A stretch of 64,000 nucleotides of DNA from Acinetobacter geminorum. GTDB taxonomy: Bacteria > Pseudomonadota > Gammaproteobacteria > Pseudomonadales > Moraxellaceae. Shown here one piece after another: positions 20,410 to 28,450 of the stretch. Position numbers and translations under genes: made by a program. How positions within the stretch are numbered: position 1 is the first letter of the stretch; every line of letters begins with the position of its first letter. The notes under the pieces were generated by a model. The model worked only from the letters and a program-made list of their open reading frames with translations, ran no database searches and was not told the DNA's origin. The stretch covers positions 13,051 to 77,050 of the forward strand of contig NZ_JABELE010000005.1 in assembly GCF_013009345.1 (NCBI RefSeq), written 5' to 3'.

Positions 20410-21288
20410 ATGAACATGCAAAGTAAAGAACAGTTCTCTTTCACTAAAGCAGAACGTAAAAAAGCAAAGCTTAAGCTAAATCTTAATGGCGCCAGTGGTT
20501 CGGGTAAAACCTACTCTGCCCTTGTGTTGGCTTCAAGTCTTGGCAAAAAGATTGCAGTTATTGATACAGAAAACGAATCTGCATCTTTATATGCAAATGA
20601 ATTTAACTTTGACACATTGCCATTAAAACCGCCCTATAGCCCTGAACGTTTTGCAGGCGCGATCCATGCAGCACATAACATGGGCTATGAAGTTCTTATC
20701 ATTGATAGTGCTAGTCATGAATGGATTGGAACTGGTGGATGTTTGGAAATCAACGATGAAGCAGCTAAACGTTTTAAAGGTAACACTTGGTCAGCTTGGT
20801 CAGAAACTACACCACGTCACCGCAAATTTATTGACGCGATTCTTCAAACAGATATGCACATTATCACTACAACTCGTGCAAAAACTGAGACTGTACAAGG
20901 TGAAAAAGGAAAAGTTATCAAACTTGGTATGAAAGCTGAGCAGCGTGAAGGCTATGAGTATGAGCTTACCGTTTCACTCGATATGTTGCATGAAAATAAA
21001 TTAGCAATCCCCACAAAAGACCGAACCAAACTTTTTAATCCAACAGGCGAAGTAATCACAAAGGAAACTGGCGAAAAGCTCATTGCTTGGCTTAACGATG
21101 GTCGCAGCCAAGAAGAAGCGCTTCAAGCTGCTTTTGATGAAGCTATCAAGCGTATCAATGCAACTACAGATGTTGCTGAACTTGGAATCATCTATTCACA
21201 GTTCAAAGGTACTGATTGTGAAGCTGAAATAGTTAGCGCTTGTAGTAGTCGCAAGCATTCTTTAATTGGCACACATGGCAATGCGTGA
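20410..21288 (+). CDS. RecA-like AAA ATPase, Sak4-type phage recombination protein
   Basis: A 292-residue ATP-binding protein. It has Walker A GASGSGKT near residue 27, 'KKIAVIDTENESASLYA' after it, a Walker B-like 'YEVLIIDSASHEW', and 'HIITTTRAK' near residue 155. This matches the small RecA/RadA-like ATPases of phages (Sak4, AAA_24 family) that bind ssDNA and promote strand annealing. The C-terminal third is helical with 'EEALQAAFDEAIKRI'. No separate annealing protein or SSB is recognised in the operon. Confidence 0.75.
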   Translation: MNMQSKEQFSFTKAERKKAKLKLNLNGASGSGKTYSALVLASSLGKKIAVIDTENESASLYANEFNFDTLPLKPPYSPERFAGAIHAAHNMGYEVLIIDSASHEWIGTGGCLEINDEAAKRFKGNTWSAWSETTPRHRKFIDAILQTDMHIITTTRAKTETVQGEKGKVIKLGMKAEQREGYEYELTVSLDMLHENKLAIPTKDRTKLFNPTGEVITKETGEKLIAWLNDGRSQEEALQAAFDEAIKRINATTDVAELGIIYSQFKGTDCEAEIVSACSSRKHSLIGTHGNA

Positions 21289-21298
21289 GGAAGGCAGC

Positions 21299-21667
21299 AT
21301 GACAGATCAAGAATACAGAGGGAATATGAACTACCCTTTTCAAGATCACATCGTCTTGAATGTTGAAGAAAACGTAGTGCCCTTCCCAAGAACAAATCTA
21401 CATAAGTGCCAACATTCTCAAGTTGAAATTGACACTAAAGCTTTGGAACTTATATGCATGAAGTGCGGAGCAAAAGTAAATCCTGTGATGTGGATCAAAG
21501 ACACTATGAAATATTGGTCAATACAACAAACAAGGATTACAGAGCAGAAAAGGAAGGTTAGTGAAGACCTTGAGGAGCTAAAGAAAAGAGCCCGAACCAA
21601 GTGTCAGCACTGCAACAAGATGACTGCTATTAACTTAAAGAATTTAAAATTTACAGTAATTGGGTGA
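21299..21667 (+). CDS. Zinc-ribbon phage protein, function unknown
   Basis: The start is the ATG at 21299 with an AGGAAGG ribosome binding site, 10 bp after the ATPase stop; upstream starts (TTG 21266) overlap the ATPase. The product is 122 residues. It carries three Cys clusters: 'HKCQHSQVEI', 'ICMKCGAKV' and 'TKCQHCNKM'. A basic helical 'EQKRKVSEDLEELKKRARTK' lies between the last two. Two Cys pairs flanking a helix suggest a zinc ribbon that binds nucleic acid. No family is recognised. Confidence 0.6.
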   Translation: MTDQEYRGNMNYPFQDHIVLNVEENVVPFPRTNLHKCQHSQVEIDTKALELICMKCGAKVNPVMWIKDTMKYWSIQQTRITEQKRKVSEDLEELKKRARTKCQHCNKMTAINLKNLKFTVIG

Positions 21668-21671
21668 TGAC

Positions 21672-22085
21672 ATGACAGATTTGAATAAGGGAAGTGAAGT
21701 TAATCTACGCTTTGAGCAAGATGATGGTGCTGTTTGGGTCTTTGATGGAGATAGCCACCAAGGAACTGAAATCAGTCATTTAATGATGATGCATAGCGAT
21801 GAATATAACGAAGATGAATTACGTGTTATTTGTAACCATGCAGCATGTGAAATTGACAGGCTTAGAGCAGAGCTAGAAAAAGCCAAAGCTCAGGCGGTGC
21901 CAGTCTGGATATCAGCTGACTTCATGAAGCCTGATGAAGGTGATTTAGTTTTAGGTATTTCAACAACAAAGCTAGCAAAATTTAATGTTTATCAAGTTGT
22001 AGCTTTAGATGAGTTTGATGAATGTGCGATTAATTATTGGATGCCATTGCCTAAGGCACCAAGCGAATCGGGAGCTGAGGGATGA
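21672..22085 (+). CDS. DUF551-domain phage protein
   Basis: A 137-residue protein; start ATG 21672 with GGGTGAT upstream. The C-terminal third ('AVPVWISADFMKPDEGDLVLGIS ... CAINYWMPLPKAP') has the spacing of the DUF551 domain (start 'W...', end '(I/H)(H/Y)WMPLP'), common in phage early regions with unknown role. The N-terminal half is acidic, with a Met/His-rich stretch 'ISHLMMMHSDEYNEDELRVI'. It overlaps the next gene by 4 bp. Confidence 0.65.
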   Translation: MTDLNKGSEVNLRFEQDDGAVWVFDGDSHQGTEISHLMMMHSDEYNEDELRVICNHAACEIDRLRAELEKAKAQAVPVWISADFMKPDEGDLVLGISTTKLAKFNVYQVVALDEFDECAINYWMPLPKAPSESGAEG

Positions 22086-22564
22086 ATGCAAAAATTTTAG
22101 ATCCTTGTTGCGGCTCTCGCATGATGTGGTTTGATCGTCAAAACCCTAATGTAGTGTATGGCGATATCAGAAAAGAAGAACATACATTATGTGATGGTCG
22201 GTCTTTAGTGATTGAACCGGATGTAATGATGGACTTTCGCGACATGCCTTTTAAAGATGGCCAATTTACTTTAGTTGTGTTTGACCCTCCTCACCTAGTG
22301 AAAGCTGGTAAACAAAGCTGGTTAGCTGCCAAGTATGGAAAGTTGTCAGAAGATTGGCGCGAAGATATTCGCAAAGGTTTTGCAGAGTGCTTTCGAGTGT
22401 TGGCCAATGGCGGTGTTTTAATTTTCAAATGGAATGAAACACAGATCAAAGTTAGTGAACTTTTAGAGCTCACAGATCAAAAACCATTGTTTGGCCACAT
22501 TAGCGGAAAACGCAGCAATACACATTGGATTACTTTTATGAAGGTTGAGGGAGCTGAGGGATGA
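22082..22564 (+). CDS. Class I SAM-dependent methyltransferase-like protein
   Basis: A 160-residue protein that begins 'KILDPCCGSRMMWFD', a SAM-binding motif I, and continues 'YGDIR'. It has a catalytic-looking 'VVFDPPHLVKAGKQSW' (motif IV type DPPH) and 'LANGGVLIFKWNE'. DPP[YFH] motifs occur in N6-adenine and related DNA methyltransferases, but H at the last position is unusual, so the substrate is unclear. It could be a DNA or small-molecule methylase. It overlaps both neighbours (ATGA), so it is cotranslated in the early operon. Confidence 0.65.
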   Translation: MNAKILDPCCGSRMMWFDRQNPNVVYGDIRKEEHTLCDGRSLVIEPDVMMDFRDMPFKDGQFTLVVFDPPHLVKAGKQSWLAAKYGKLSEDWREDIRKGFAECFRVLANGGVLIFKWNETQIKVSELLELTDQKPLFGHISGKRSNTHWITFMKVEGAEG

Positions 22565-22848
22565 GTGAATCAATTTTTTATACCATTCCAAGAGAATGCC
22601 CAAATTCTAGATATGAGTTGGAATTCAAAGATATCGAAACATGGCTGGAGCAGGATTTAGAGTTTGTTGGCACTGAGTGTGCCCAAGACTATTTTGATAA
22701 TCATGATGGCTGGGAATCTTCATGGCCTTTAGAAATTCGCATCTTTAAAGATGAACAATCTATTGAGCCGATAGCATCACTTATTGTTGAGATGGAAATG
22801 GAGCCACATTTTAGTTCAAGTGTTAAAGCGGAAAGTAAGGAGGGGTAA
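22561..22848 (+). CDS. 95-residue acidic early phage protein
   Basis: A 95-residue protein overlapping its neighbours by 4 bp and 1 bp. It is acidic, with a Trp/Asp-rich middle ('AQDYFDNHDGWESSWPLEIRIFKDEQSIEP') and 'SLIVEMEMEPHFSSS' near the end. This is a mixed alpha/beta pattern with no catalytic motif. Acidic small proteins of early phage operons sometimes act as DNA mimics or enzyme inhibitors, but that is speculation. No family is recognised. Confidence 0.55.
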   Translation: MSESIFYTIPRECPNSRYELEFKDIETWLEQDLEFVGTECAQDYFDNHDGWESSWPLEIRIFKDEQSIEPIASLIVEMEMEPHFSSSVKAESKEG

Positions 22849-23048
22849 TGTCAGAAAAGCAAAGTCGTTTGCTTGACTTGAAGGCGGTTGAATTAAAAAC
22901 CAGCCTTCCAAAGTCAACTATCTATGACTGGATGAAAACAGGCTACTTCCCTCCTTCTATGTTATTTGGAGAGGGCAAAAGAAAAATTGCGAGATGGCTT
23001 GAATCTGATATAGACTGTTGGATAGAAAAGCACAGAATGGCATCCTAA
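22848..23048 (+). CDS. AlpA/Xis-like DNA-binding protein
   Basis: A 66-residue winged-helix protein of the MerR/AlpA superfamily: 'LLDLKAVELKTSLPKSTIYDWMKTGYFPPSMLF ... IARWLESDIDCWI'. Such proteins act as excisionases or regulators of integrase. It is the last gene before the attachment site, next to direct repeats that could be its binding sites, so an excisionase role is likely. The ATG overlaps the previous stop (TAATG) with AAGGAGG upstream. Confidence 0.8.
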   Translation: MSEKQSRLLDLKAVELKTSLPKSTIYDWMKTGYFPPSMLFGEGKRKIARWLESDIDCWIEKHRMAS

Positions 23049-23058
23049 AAAGGATGCC
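23039..23058 (+). terminator. Intrinsic terminator of the rightward early operon
   Basis: The stem GGCATCCT/AGGATGCC with an AAAA loop is followed by TTATTTG. It overlaps the stop codon of the AlpA-like gene. The T-tract is weak. Confidence 0.6.
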
Positions 23059-23082
23059 TTATTTGTTTGAGGGCTTTACTTT

Positions 23083-23102
23083 TTACGGTACGAGTTACGG
23101 TA
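23083..23102 (+). repeat. Direct repeats TTACGGTA near attR
   Basis: Two perfect TTACGGTA copies (23083-23090 and 23095-23102), 12 bp apart, lie about 55 bp from the attachment core and just after the Xis-like gene. They could be arm-type integrase or Xis sites. Predicted only. Confidence 0.4.
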
Positions 23103-23156
23103 TCAAAAATAATTAAAAATAAAATAACTAAATAAAACCTAATTTTAACTATTAAA

Positions 23157-23177
23157 TTCGAGTCCCGCAGGGCGCAC
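23157..23177 (+). other. Prophage attachment site attR, 3' end of tRNA-Arg(UCU)-like gene
   Basis: The bases TTCGAGT (T-loop), CCCGC (T-stem), AGGGCGC (acceptor) and A (discriminator) form a tRNA 3' end without the 5' part. Layout and sequence match tRNA-Arg(UCU), a well-known integration target (E. coli argU). The bases before it do not continue the tRNA, so the core starts in the T-loop. The encoded CCA is disrupted (CAT). The chromosomal gene hchA begins 13 bp later. The intact tRNA should lie left of the window. Confidence 0.7.
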
Positions 23178-23189
23178 ATACTTAATACG

Positions 23190-24065
23190 TTAATCCTTCA
23201 CTTCAGCCAACAATGTTTCAGCTGCAAGTTTGCCTAAATTATTAGAAGCAAGCGGACTATCACCAGTTAGCAATTTACGGTCTCTATGACATTGACCTGT
23301 AATGCCCTTATTTAAAATTTCCACACCAAGTTTTTCAAGGTTTTCACCCACTAGCCAAGGTAAAGCTCCAGGCATATAACCGATATCAATATTTGCTCCC
23401 TTATCTAATGAATCAGGGAATACACAAATTTGATAGCCTTTAAAAATATAGTTTTCTGGCTGTTCATCTACAGCCGCAGCAAGTAATGAAGCTGGACCAT
23501 GGCATAATGTAATAATAAATTTATCATGCTCAACCGCCCATTTAAGAACTTTTTTCACCTCAAGGCTATGTGGAATTTTAGCTAATACGCCATGCCCACC
23601 CGGAATAAATATAGCCGCATATGGTGAGTTTTCACCGACTGCATTTTCTAAAATGTCAGCTAGTTTTAGCGGATTTTTTAATTTATCTGCATATTTCTGA
23701 AAGGTGTCTAACACCACTTGTTCTTGCTTTGGCATTGCCCACATTTCAAGTTTGGCTGGATTTCCTGAAAGTGTCGCAATATCAATTTCGAAGCCAGCAT
23801 TATCTAAATGAAACATCGGTAAAAGCATTTCTACAGGATGATTACCTGTTGAGAAGAACTTACCGTTTTGCATCTGGATATAACGCTCATCAGTTGCAAT
23901 CATTAAAACTTTTTTATTGCCTGCATACGGCGTTGTATAGGTTGTGCCATCGTAATCTGTTTTAGGAGCAGTGTATTGACTCAGTGAATATGGTGATGGG
24001 AAAAAGGCATTATCTTCAGCCAAATCTGGAGTAGGATTTTTATCATCAATATTTGCAGTATTCAT
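23190..24065 (-). CDS. hchA: Protein/nucleotide deglycase and glyoxalase III, Hsp31
   Basis: A 291-residue DJ-1/PfpI superfamily protein of the Hsp31/HchA class. The catalytic Cys188 is in 'IITLCHGPASLL' and Glu79 in 'NHPVEM'. The N-terminus 'FFPSPYSLSQYTAPKTDYDG' is typical of HchA. It converts methylglyoxal to lactate and repairs glycated proteins and nucleotides as a cytosolic homodimer. Length equals the family norm (about 283 in E. coli). The ribosome binding site is AAAGGATAG. Its 3' end is next to the prophage attR, so prophage entry did not disrupt it. Confidence 0.93.
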   Translation of the reverse strand: MNTANIDDKNPTPDLAEDNAFFPSPYSLSQYTAPKTDYDGTTYTTPYAGNKKVLMIATDERYIQMQNGKFFSTGNHPVEMLLPMFHLDNAGFEIDIATLSGNPAKLEMWAMPKQEQVVLDTFQKYADKLKNPLKLADILENAVGENSPYAAIFIPGGHGVLAKIPHSLEVKKVLKWAVEHDKFIITLCHGPASLLAAAVDEQPENYIFKGYQICVFPDSLDKGANIDIGYMPGALPWLVGENLEKLGVEILNKGITGQCHRDRKLLTGDSPLASNNLGKLAAETLLAEVKD

Positions 24066-24167
24066 TGTTACTATCCTTTTTCATCAGTATGGAAAGAAAT
24101 AATAAGGTAAGAACCAATTGTTATTTCTTACTCAATTTATAGGTGAAGTTATAGAACTGGTGCAATC

Positions 24168-24185
24168 TGCCAATAGAATTTGGCA
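24168..24185. promoter_or_regulatory. Inverted repeat TGCCAA-6-TTGGCA upstream of hchA
   Basis: A perfect 6-bp inverted repeat lies in the gap between the quinone reductase end and the hchA start. This may be an operator. No regulator is identified. Confidence 0.3.
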
Positions 24186-24272
24186 ATTTTTATAGAGAAA
24201 TAGGCAGAATCTAGAATTATAAAATTTCAGTTTAGGCAAACATGTCATTCACCTAAACTGTCACAGATAAGA

Positions 24273-25271
24273 TTAAGCATTCATCTCTAAAACGATCTTT
24301 CCAATATGGTCACCTTGCTCCATACATGCATGAGCACTTTGTACATCTGAAAAAGCATACGTCTTATAGATTTGCGGTAAACACTTACCTTGTGCCAATA
24401 ATGGCCACACATGCTCATGCAAAGATTGGGCAATCTGGGCTTTTTCTTGGCTATTACGTGCGCGCATCGTTGAACCTGTAATTGTGGCACGTTTTAAAAT
24501 CAGTTTTTGTAAATCAAATTCTTTTGCAATTCGTCCACCCATAAAACCAATAATGACCAATCGGCCATCACGTTTTAATAGATTTAGGTTTTTCGTGAAA
24601 TAAGAACCGCCTACAATATCTAAAATGACATCAACACCTTGATCTTGAGTGTGCTTCAAAACTTCCTGCTCAAAATCTTGGGTTTTATAGTTAATTGCTG
24701 TGGTGAAACTAGAGAGTGCTTCAACTTTATCTTCACTACCAACCGTAGCAAAAGTTTTAATCCCCAAAGCATGGCAAATGGCTAAAGCTGTGGTTCCAAT
24801 ACCACTTGCCCCACCATGAATCAGTGCAGTTTCATGTTTCTGTAAACGGCCAATATCAAATAGATTTGCCCAAACTGTAAAAAATGTTTCTGGAATCGCA
24901 GCAGCTTGTGTAAAAGATAAATTTTCAGGAATTGGTAATACTTGAGTTGCAGTTACCGCACAATATTCTGCATAACCGCCGCCATTTGTTAGCGCACAAA
25001 CTTTATCACCAACCTTGAATTGATCCACTTGGTCACCTACAGCGACCACAACACCAGCGACTTCAAGTCCCGGTATTTGAGTAACACCTTTAGGCATTGG
25101 ATATAATCCCATACGCTGCAAAACGTCAGGACGGTTAATTCCAGCAGCCTTTACCTCAATCAAGACTTCATCTGCCTGAGGTGCTGGAAGACTAGCATCT
25201 TGAACTTTTAGAACCTCAGGTCCACCAGGAGCCGTAATTTCAATAATTTTCATGGTTGTTGGAAGGGTCAT
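24273..25271 (-). CDS. NAD(P)H:quinone oxidoreductase, zinc-free MDR family (PIG3-like)
   Basis: A 332-residue medium-chain dehydrogenase/reductase. It shows the GroES-like N-terminus 'AAGINRPDVLQRMGLYP' and the nucleotide-binding motif 'ALIHGGASGIGTTALAIC' near residue 145. It lacks the catalytic zinc ligands. This points to the PIG3/quinone oxidoreductase group, which reduces quinones with NADPH. The start at ATG 25271 is preferred because GGAG lies seven bases upstream; ATGs at 25253 and 25283 are possible. It is 15 bp from the AraC-type regulator on the same strand, so they are probably one operon. Confidence 0.85.
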   Translation of the reverse strand: MTLPTTMKIIEITAPGGPEVLKVQDASLPAPQADEVLIEVKAAGINRPDVLQRMGLYPMPKGVTQIPGLEVAGVVVAVGDQVDQFKVGDKVCALTNGGGYAEYCAVTATQVLPIPENLSFTQAAAIPETFFTVWANLFDIGRLQKHETALIHGGASGIGTTALAICHALGIKTFATVGSEDKVEALSSFTTAINYKTQDFEQEVLKHTQDQGVDVILDIVGGSYFTKNLNLLKRDGRLVIIGFMGGRIAKEFDLQKLILKRATITGSTMRARNSQEKAQIAQSLHEHVWPLLAQGKCLPQIYKTYAFSDVQSAHACMEQGDHIGKIVLEMNA

Positions 25272-25316
25272 AAAATGCTCCATGTTTGATTTATATTTCA
25301 AAATTACTAATCTACG

Positions 25317-26213
25317 TTAAATAATTGAGGACTTCGGTGGAACGCCAAACAGTCGTTTAAATTCTCGGCTAAATTGTGAAGCACTGACATAACCCACTTC
25401 ATAGGCTGCTTCTGCGATTCCCATTTTATTGTTCATGATCAACTCACGTGCTTTATGTAACCGAGTAATTTTGATGTACTGTAAGGGAGAATAATTCGTC
25501 ACCTTTTTAAAAGTCTGATGAAAAAGCGATATGCTCATGCCCGCTTGTTTCGCCAAATCTTGAACCGTTAAGTTATAATAATAATCACGCTGAATAATTT
25601 CACAAATGGTGTAAATCACACCATTGCGGCTTACCATAGCCGATAAACTCTCGACTAGATTGCCGCCTGAAGCCTGCACCACACGATAAACCAATTCTCT
25701 TTTAACTTGCTCACCCAATATAAAAGTATCTTGTTTAGAACGAAGTAAATTGAGTAATCGTAGAGCAACCTCCGAAATAGTCACATTCATGTCAATCACT
25801 CTAAGCCCACAGCTTAATTTTAAATCTTCTGAATGAGCATCTTCAGTAACCACTTGTTGTTGTTTATCCATTTTAGTAATGAGATCAGCCATCATTTGTG
25901 GTTCAAATTTTATGGCTATCGCCAGCATTGGTTCATTATTTTCAACAACAGTATCGCAATCAAACGGTATAGCAATAGAGATAAATAAGCACTGCCCTTG
26001 TTTAAATGGAAAGATTTCTTTACCAATATACCCTCGCTTTAATCCCTGTATCACTAAAACAATTGAAGGCTCTTGCAGCACAGCAATCGGTGGTGTGGAA
26101 TGATCTACACGCATTAAAGTGATATTAGAGATAAAAGTAGGATAGAGGCCTTCTGCTGGAGCCAAGTGCAAAAAAGCATCGACCAAATGTTCTGTAAGAT
26201 GATTTTGCGGCAT
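25317..26213 (-). CDS. AraC-family transcriptional regulator, AraC_N type
   Basis: A 298-residue regulator. The N-terminal AraC_N domain (PF06719-like) includes 'PSIVLVIQGLKRGYIG' and 'QCLFISIAIPFDCDTV'. The C-terminal two-HTH domain carries 'LTVQDLAKQAGMSISLFHQTFKKVTNYSPLQYIKITRLHKARELI' and 'GIAEAAYEVGYVSASQFSREFKRLFGVPP'. This subgroup controls aldehyde, quinone and stress genes. It is upstream of the quinone oxidoreductase in the same direction, so it probably regulates that operon. Confidence 0.9.
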   Translation of the reverse strand: MPQNHLTEHLVDAFLHLAPAEGLYPTFISNITLMRVDHSTPPIAVLQEPSIVLVIQGLKRGYIGKEIFPFKQGQCLFISIAIPFDCDTVVENNEPMLAIAIKFEPQMMADLITKMDKQQQVVTEDAHSEDLKLSCGLRVIDMNVTISEVALRLLNLLRSKQDTFILGEQVKRELVYRVVQASGGNLVESLSAMVSRNGVIYTICEIIQRDYYYNLTVQDLAKQAGMSISLFHQTFKKVTNYSPLQYIKITRLHKARELIMNNKMGIAEAAYEVGYVSASQFSREFKRLFGVPPKSSII

Positions 26214-26331
26214 AGTTTTATTGTGAGAGGTAATCTAATAATCAATATAACAATGAACCCAAAATGAAAACATCTGTCTTACGTTTACTTTGTATAAATA
26301 GGCAATTCAAATCAATTTTTAGGCATAAAAA

Positions 26332-26351
26332 AACCTAGAGCATTCTAGGTT
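26332..26351. terminator. Bidirectional intrinsic terminator
   Basis: AACCTAGA/TCTAGGTT with a 4-nt loop and A/T tracts on both sides. It serves uppP on the minus strand. Confidence 0.8.
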
Positions 26352-26371
26352 TTTTCACTTTATCAGGCTAT

Positions 26372-27190
26372 TTAAGCAGATAAATTAAAGAACATGGCTG
26401 CAATTAAAATAATTACACCGAGGACAATTCGGTACCAAGCAAATACACGTAAAGTGTGACGTTCTACAAACAGTACCAATGCTTTTACAACAAACAGCGC
26501 AGCAATAAAAGCAGCAACGAAACCTACGCCAATATTAACCATATTGTCTGAGGTGAGTACGTCGGCATTTTTAATTAAATCAAAAGTCGCAGCGCCCAAC
26601 ATGGTTGGCATAGCAAGGAAGAAAGAGAATTCTGTAGCAGCTTTACGTGATAAGCCCGCAAACATTCCGCCTACGATTGTTGCGCCTGAACGTGAAGTTC
26701 CTGGAATCATCGCCACACACTGAGCAAGACCCACTAAAAGCGCTTGCTTAAAAGTAATTTTAGTTGCATCGAGTGTCTTATGTTCAAATTGTCTAGATTC
26801 AACCCAGAAAATGATCAGGGCACCAACAATTAAGGCAATCGCAACCACAATTGGGCTAAATAGAACACTTTTAATAAAGTCTACTGCCAAAACCCCAATA
26901 ATAACTGCTGGAAAGAATGCAATAAGCACACTAATCGCAAAATGACGTGATTCCACATCACCACTAAAGAATCCCTTAATCAAGTTAATAATTTTTTGTC
27001 GGTATAACCAGCACACTGCCAAAATAGCACCTAACTGGATTACGACCTCAAATACACGACCGCCGTCTGAGTGGAAATCGATAATATGACCAAATAAAAT
27101 TAAATGACCTGTACTCGAGATGGGTAAAAATTCAGTTAAGCCTTCGACAAAGCCTAAAAACAGTGCTTTTATAACTTCAAAATTTTCCAT
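26372..27190 (-). CDS. uppP: Undecaprenyl-diphosphatase UppP (BacA)
   Basis: A 272-residue polytopic inner-membrane enzyme. The two catalytic repeats are visible: 'EGLTEFLPISSTGHL' near residue 16 and 'PGTSRSGATIVGG' near residue 162. It dephosphorylates undecaprenyl diphosphate to recycle the lipid carrier of peptidoglycan synthesis and gives bacitracin resistance. Length is normal (273 in E. coli). It is a single gene with an intrinsic terminator. Confidence 0.95.
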   Translation of the reverse strand: MENFEVIKALFLGFVEGLTEFLPISSTGHLILFGHIIDFHSDGGRVFEVVIQLGAILAVCWLYRQKIINLIKGFFSGDVESRHFAISVLIAFFPAVIIGVLAVDFIKSVLFSPIVVAIALIVGALIIFWVESRQFEHKTLDATKITFKQALLVGLAQCVAMIPGTSRSGATIVGGMFAGLSRKAATEFSFFLAMPTMLGAATFDLIKNADVLTSDNMVNIGVGFVAAFIAALFVVKALVLFVERHTLRVFAWYRIVLGVIILIAAMFFNLSA

Positions 27191-27543
27191 AACTTGCTCA
27201 AAGAAAGTTAATCATTAGAACGACCTAAAATTTGTTTTATCGCAATTGGTAAGTCTCAAATTAGACTTAACACATGTTCAATATCAGATCATTTCTAACG
27301 TTTGTGGTTATTGCCCCTAGTTAAAGGCAGTTTATTTAAAGTGCGATAATGTATCACATCATGATGACAAACTTGGGTTAACTATCGTAAAAAGATAAAA
27401 CTTGGTTAAGAACTGCCAAGGTTTTTCTTGTTATAGATAAAGCTTTTTACCTTTACTTACTCTACAAAATGATCTTAAAAAGTCCTTAAAAAAACATGAT
27501 ATTATTCTGATCAAATGCAGTTCATCTCAAAAATTCAATCTGA
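27191..27543. other. Intergenic region between divergent uppP and PaaX-like gene
   Basis: 353 bp of AT-rich DNA between two divergent genes. It contains a 7-bp inverted repeat TAAGTCT-6-AGACTTA near 27250 and no coding frame worth calling. It presumably holds both promoters; none is strong enough to assign. Confidence 0.6.
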
Positions 27544-28344
27544 ATGAAAAATACCAAAATTAATGCACGCCATCTCATTATCGATTTATTTCTTTCCTCG
27601 GCCTACCCTCAACTCACCATTAAACAAATATTGATTGCCGCTAAACTTTTTAATATGAGTGACAACGGTATTCGTGTGGCTACGACTCGGCTATTAAATG
27701 AAGGCATGATAGAAAGTGTAGAACGCGGTATTTATCAACTTTCGCCATCAACCAAAGAATGGGCAAAAATCATTTTGAACCGCAAAAATGGCATTAAACA
27801 AACCAAAGAATGGCAACAGTATTATCTTGCAGTATTTACAGGCACATTAGGTCGCATAGATCGCACCGCTTTAAAAAAGAGAGAACACGCTTTACGTCAA
27901 TTTGGTTTTAGAGAACTCGAAACTGGAATTTATATACGTCCAGATAATTTAGCGTATAGCTTTGAAAAAACATGTGAAGAACTCATTTTAGCCGGGCTTG
28001 AAAATGAAGCTAAAATTTCTATTATTCAAAAATTTGATTCAAAAACAGTTTCGTTAATTCCTTCTTTGTGGGATACCCAACAACTTGAAAAAAACTATGA
28101 AATGTATAGTCAAGATATTCAAGAATGGCTTTTGAATTATAAAAATTTATCCTTAAATGAGGCCGCTACCCAAGCTTTGTTATTAGGACGTGAAACAATT
28201 ACCTTACTCATGAATGATCCTCTACTACCCTCTCCATTTGTTAACGAGCATGCCCGCAATCAATTTGCTCAAAATGTACAACAACTCGATTCGATTGGAC
28301 AAAAGATATGGCAGAAACTTTATGAAAATGAATTAGCTCACTAA
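27544..28344 (+). CDS. PaaX-like transcriptional regulator
   Basis: A 266-residue protein with the PaaX layout. The N-terminal winged helix ('LTIKQILIAAKLFNMSDNGIRVATTRLLNEGMIESVERGIYQLS') is followed by the central PaaX domain with 'WQQYYLAVFTG' and a C-terminal helical part ('LSLNEAATQALLLGRETITLL'). PaaX represses phenylacetate and other catabolic genes in response to CoA thioesters. Here it stands alone upstream of a fatty acid desaturase, so its target may be that gene. The start lacks a good ribosome binding site. Confidence 0.8.
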   Translation: MKNTKINARHLIIDLFLSSAYPQLTIKQILIAAKLFNMSDNGIRVATTRLLNEGMIESVERGIYQLSPSTKEWAKIILNRKNGIKQTKEWQQYYLAVFTGTLGRIDRTALKKREHALRQFGFRELETGIYIRPDNLAYSFEKTCEELILAGLENEAKISIIQKFDSKTVSLIPSLWDTQQLEKNYEMYSQDIQEWLLNYKNLSLNEAATQALLLGRETITLLMNDPLLPSPFVNEHARNQFAQNVQQLDSIGQKIWQKLYENELAH

Positions 28345-28450
28345 CGGGCGATTTATTTTTTTACAAACAAATATTTCACTTTTTAAAATTTTATAATTAT
28401 ATTTGTAATATTAAATATGAATACCAAAAATCTGTTTTGGGAGAATAAAA

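Larger units (their letters stand above)
1..23177. mobile_element. Lambdoid siphovirus-like prophage, right part (left end outside window)
   Basis: A continuous block of phage genes: head genes, terminase, NinB, Dam, DnaB, CII, Cro, CI and an early operon. It ends at a tRNA-like 3' end at 23157-23177, after which ordinary chromosomal genes begin. Neither an integrase nor tail or lysis genes are present, so the element continues beyond position 1. The module order and the DUF4055 portal resemble siphoviruses and prophages known from Acinetobacter baumannii. That comparison is from memory, not a search. Confidence 0.93.
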
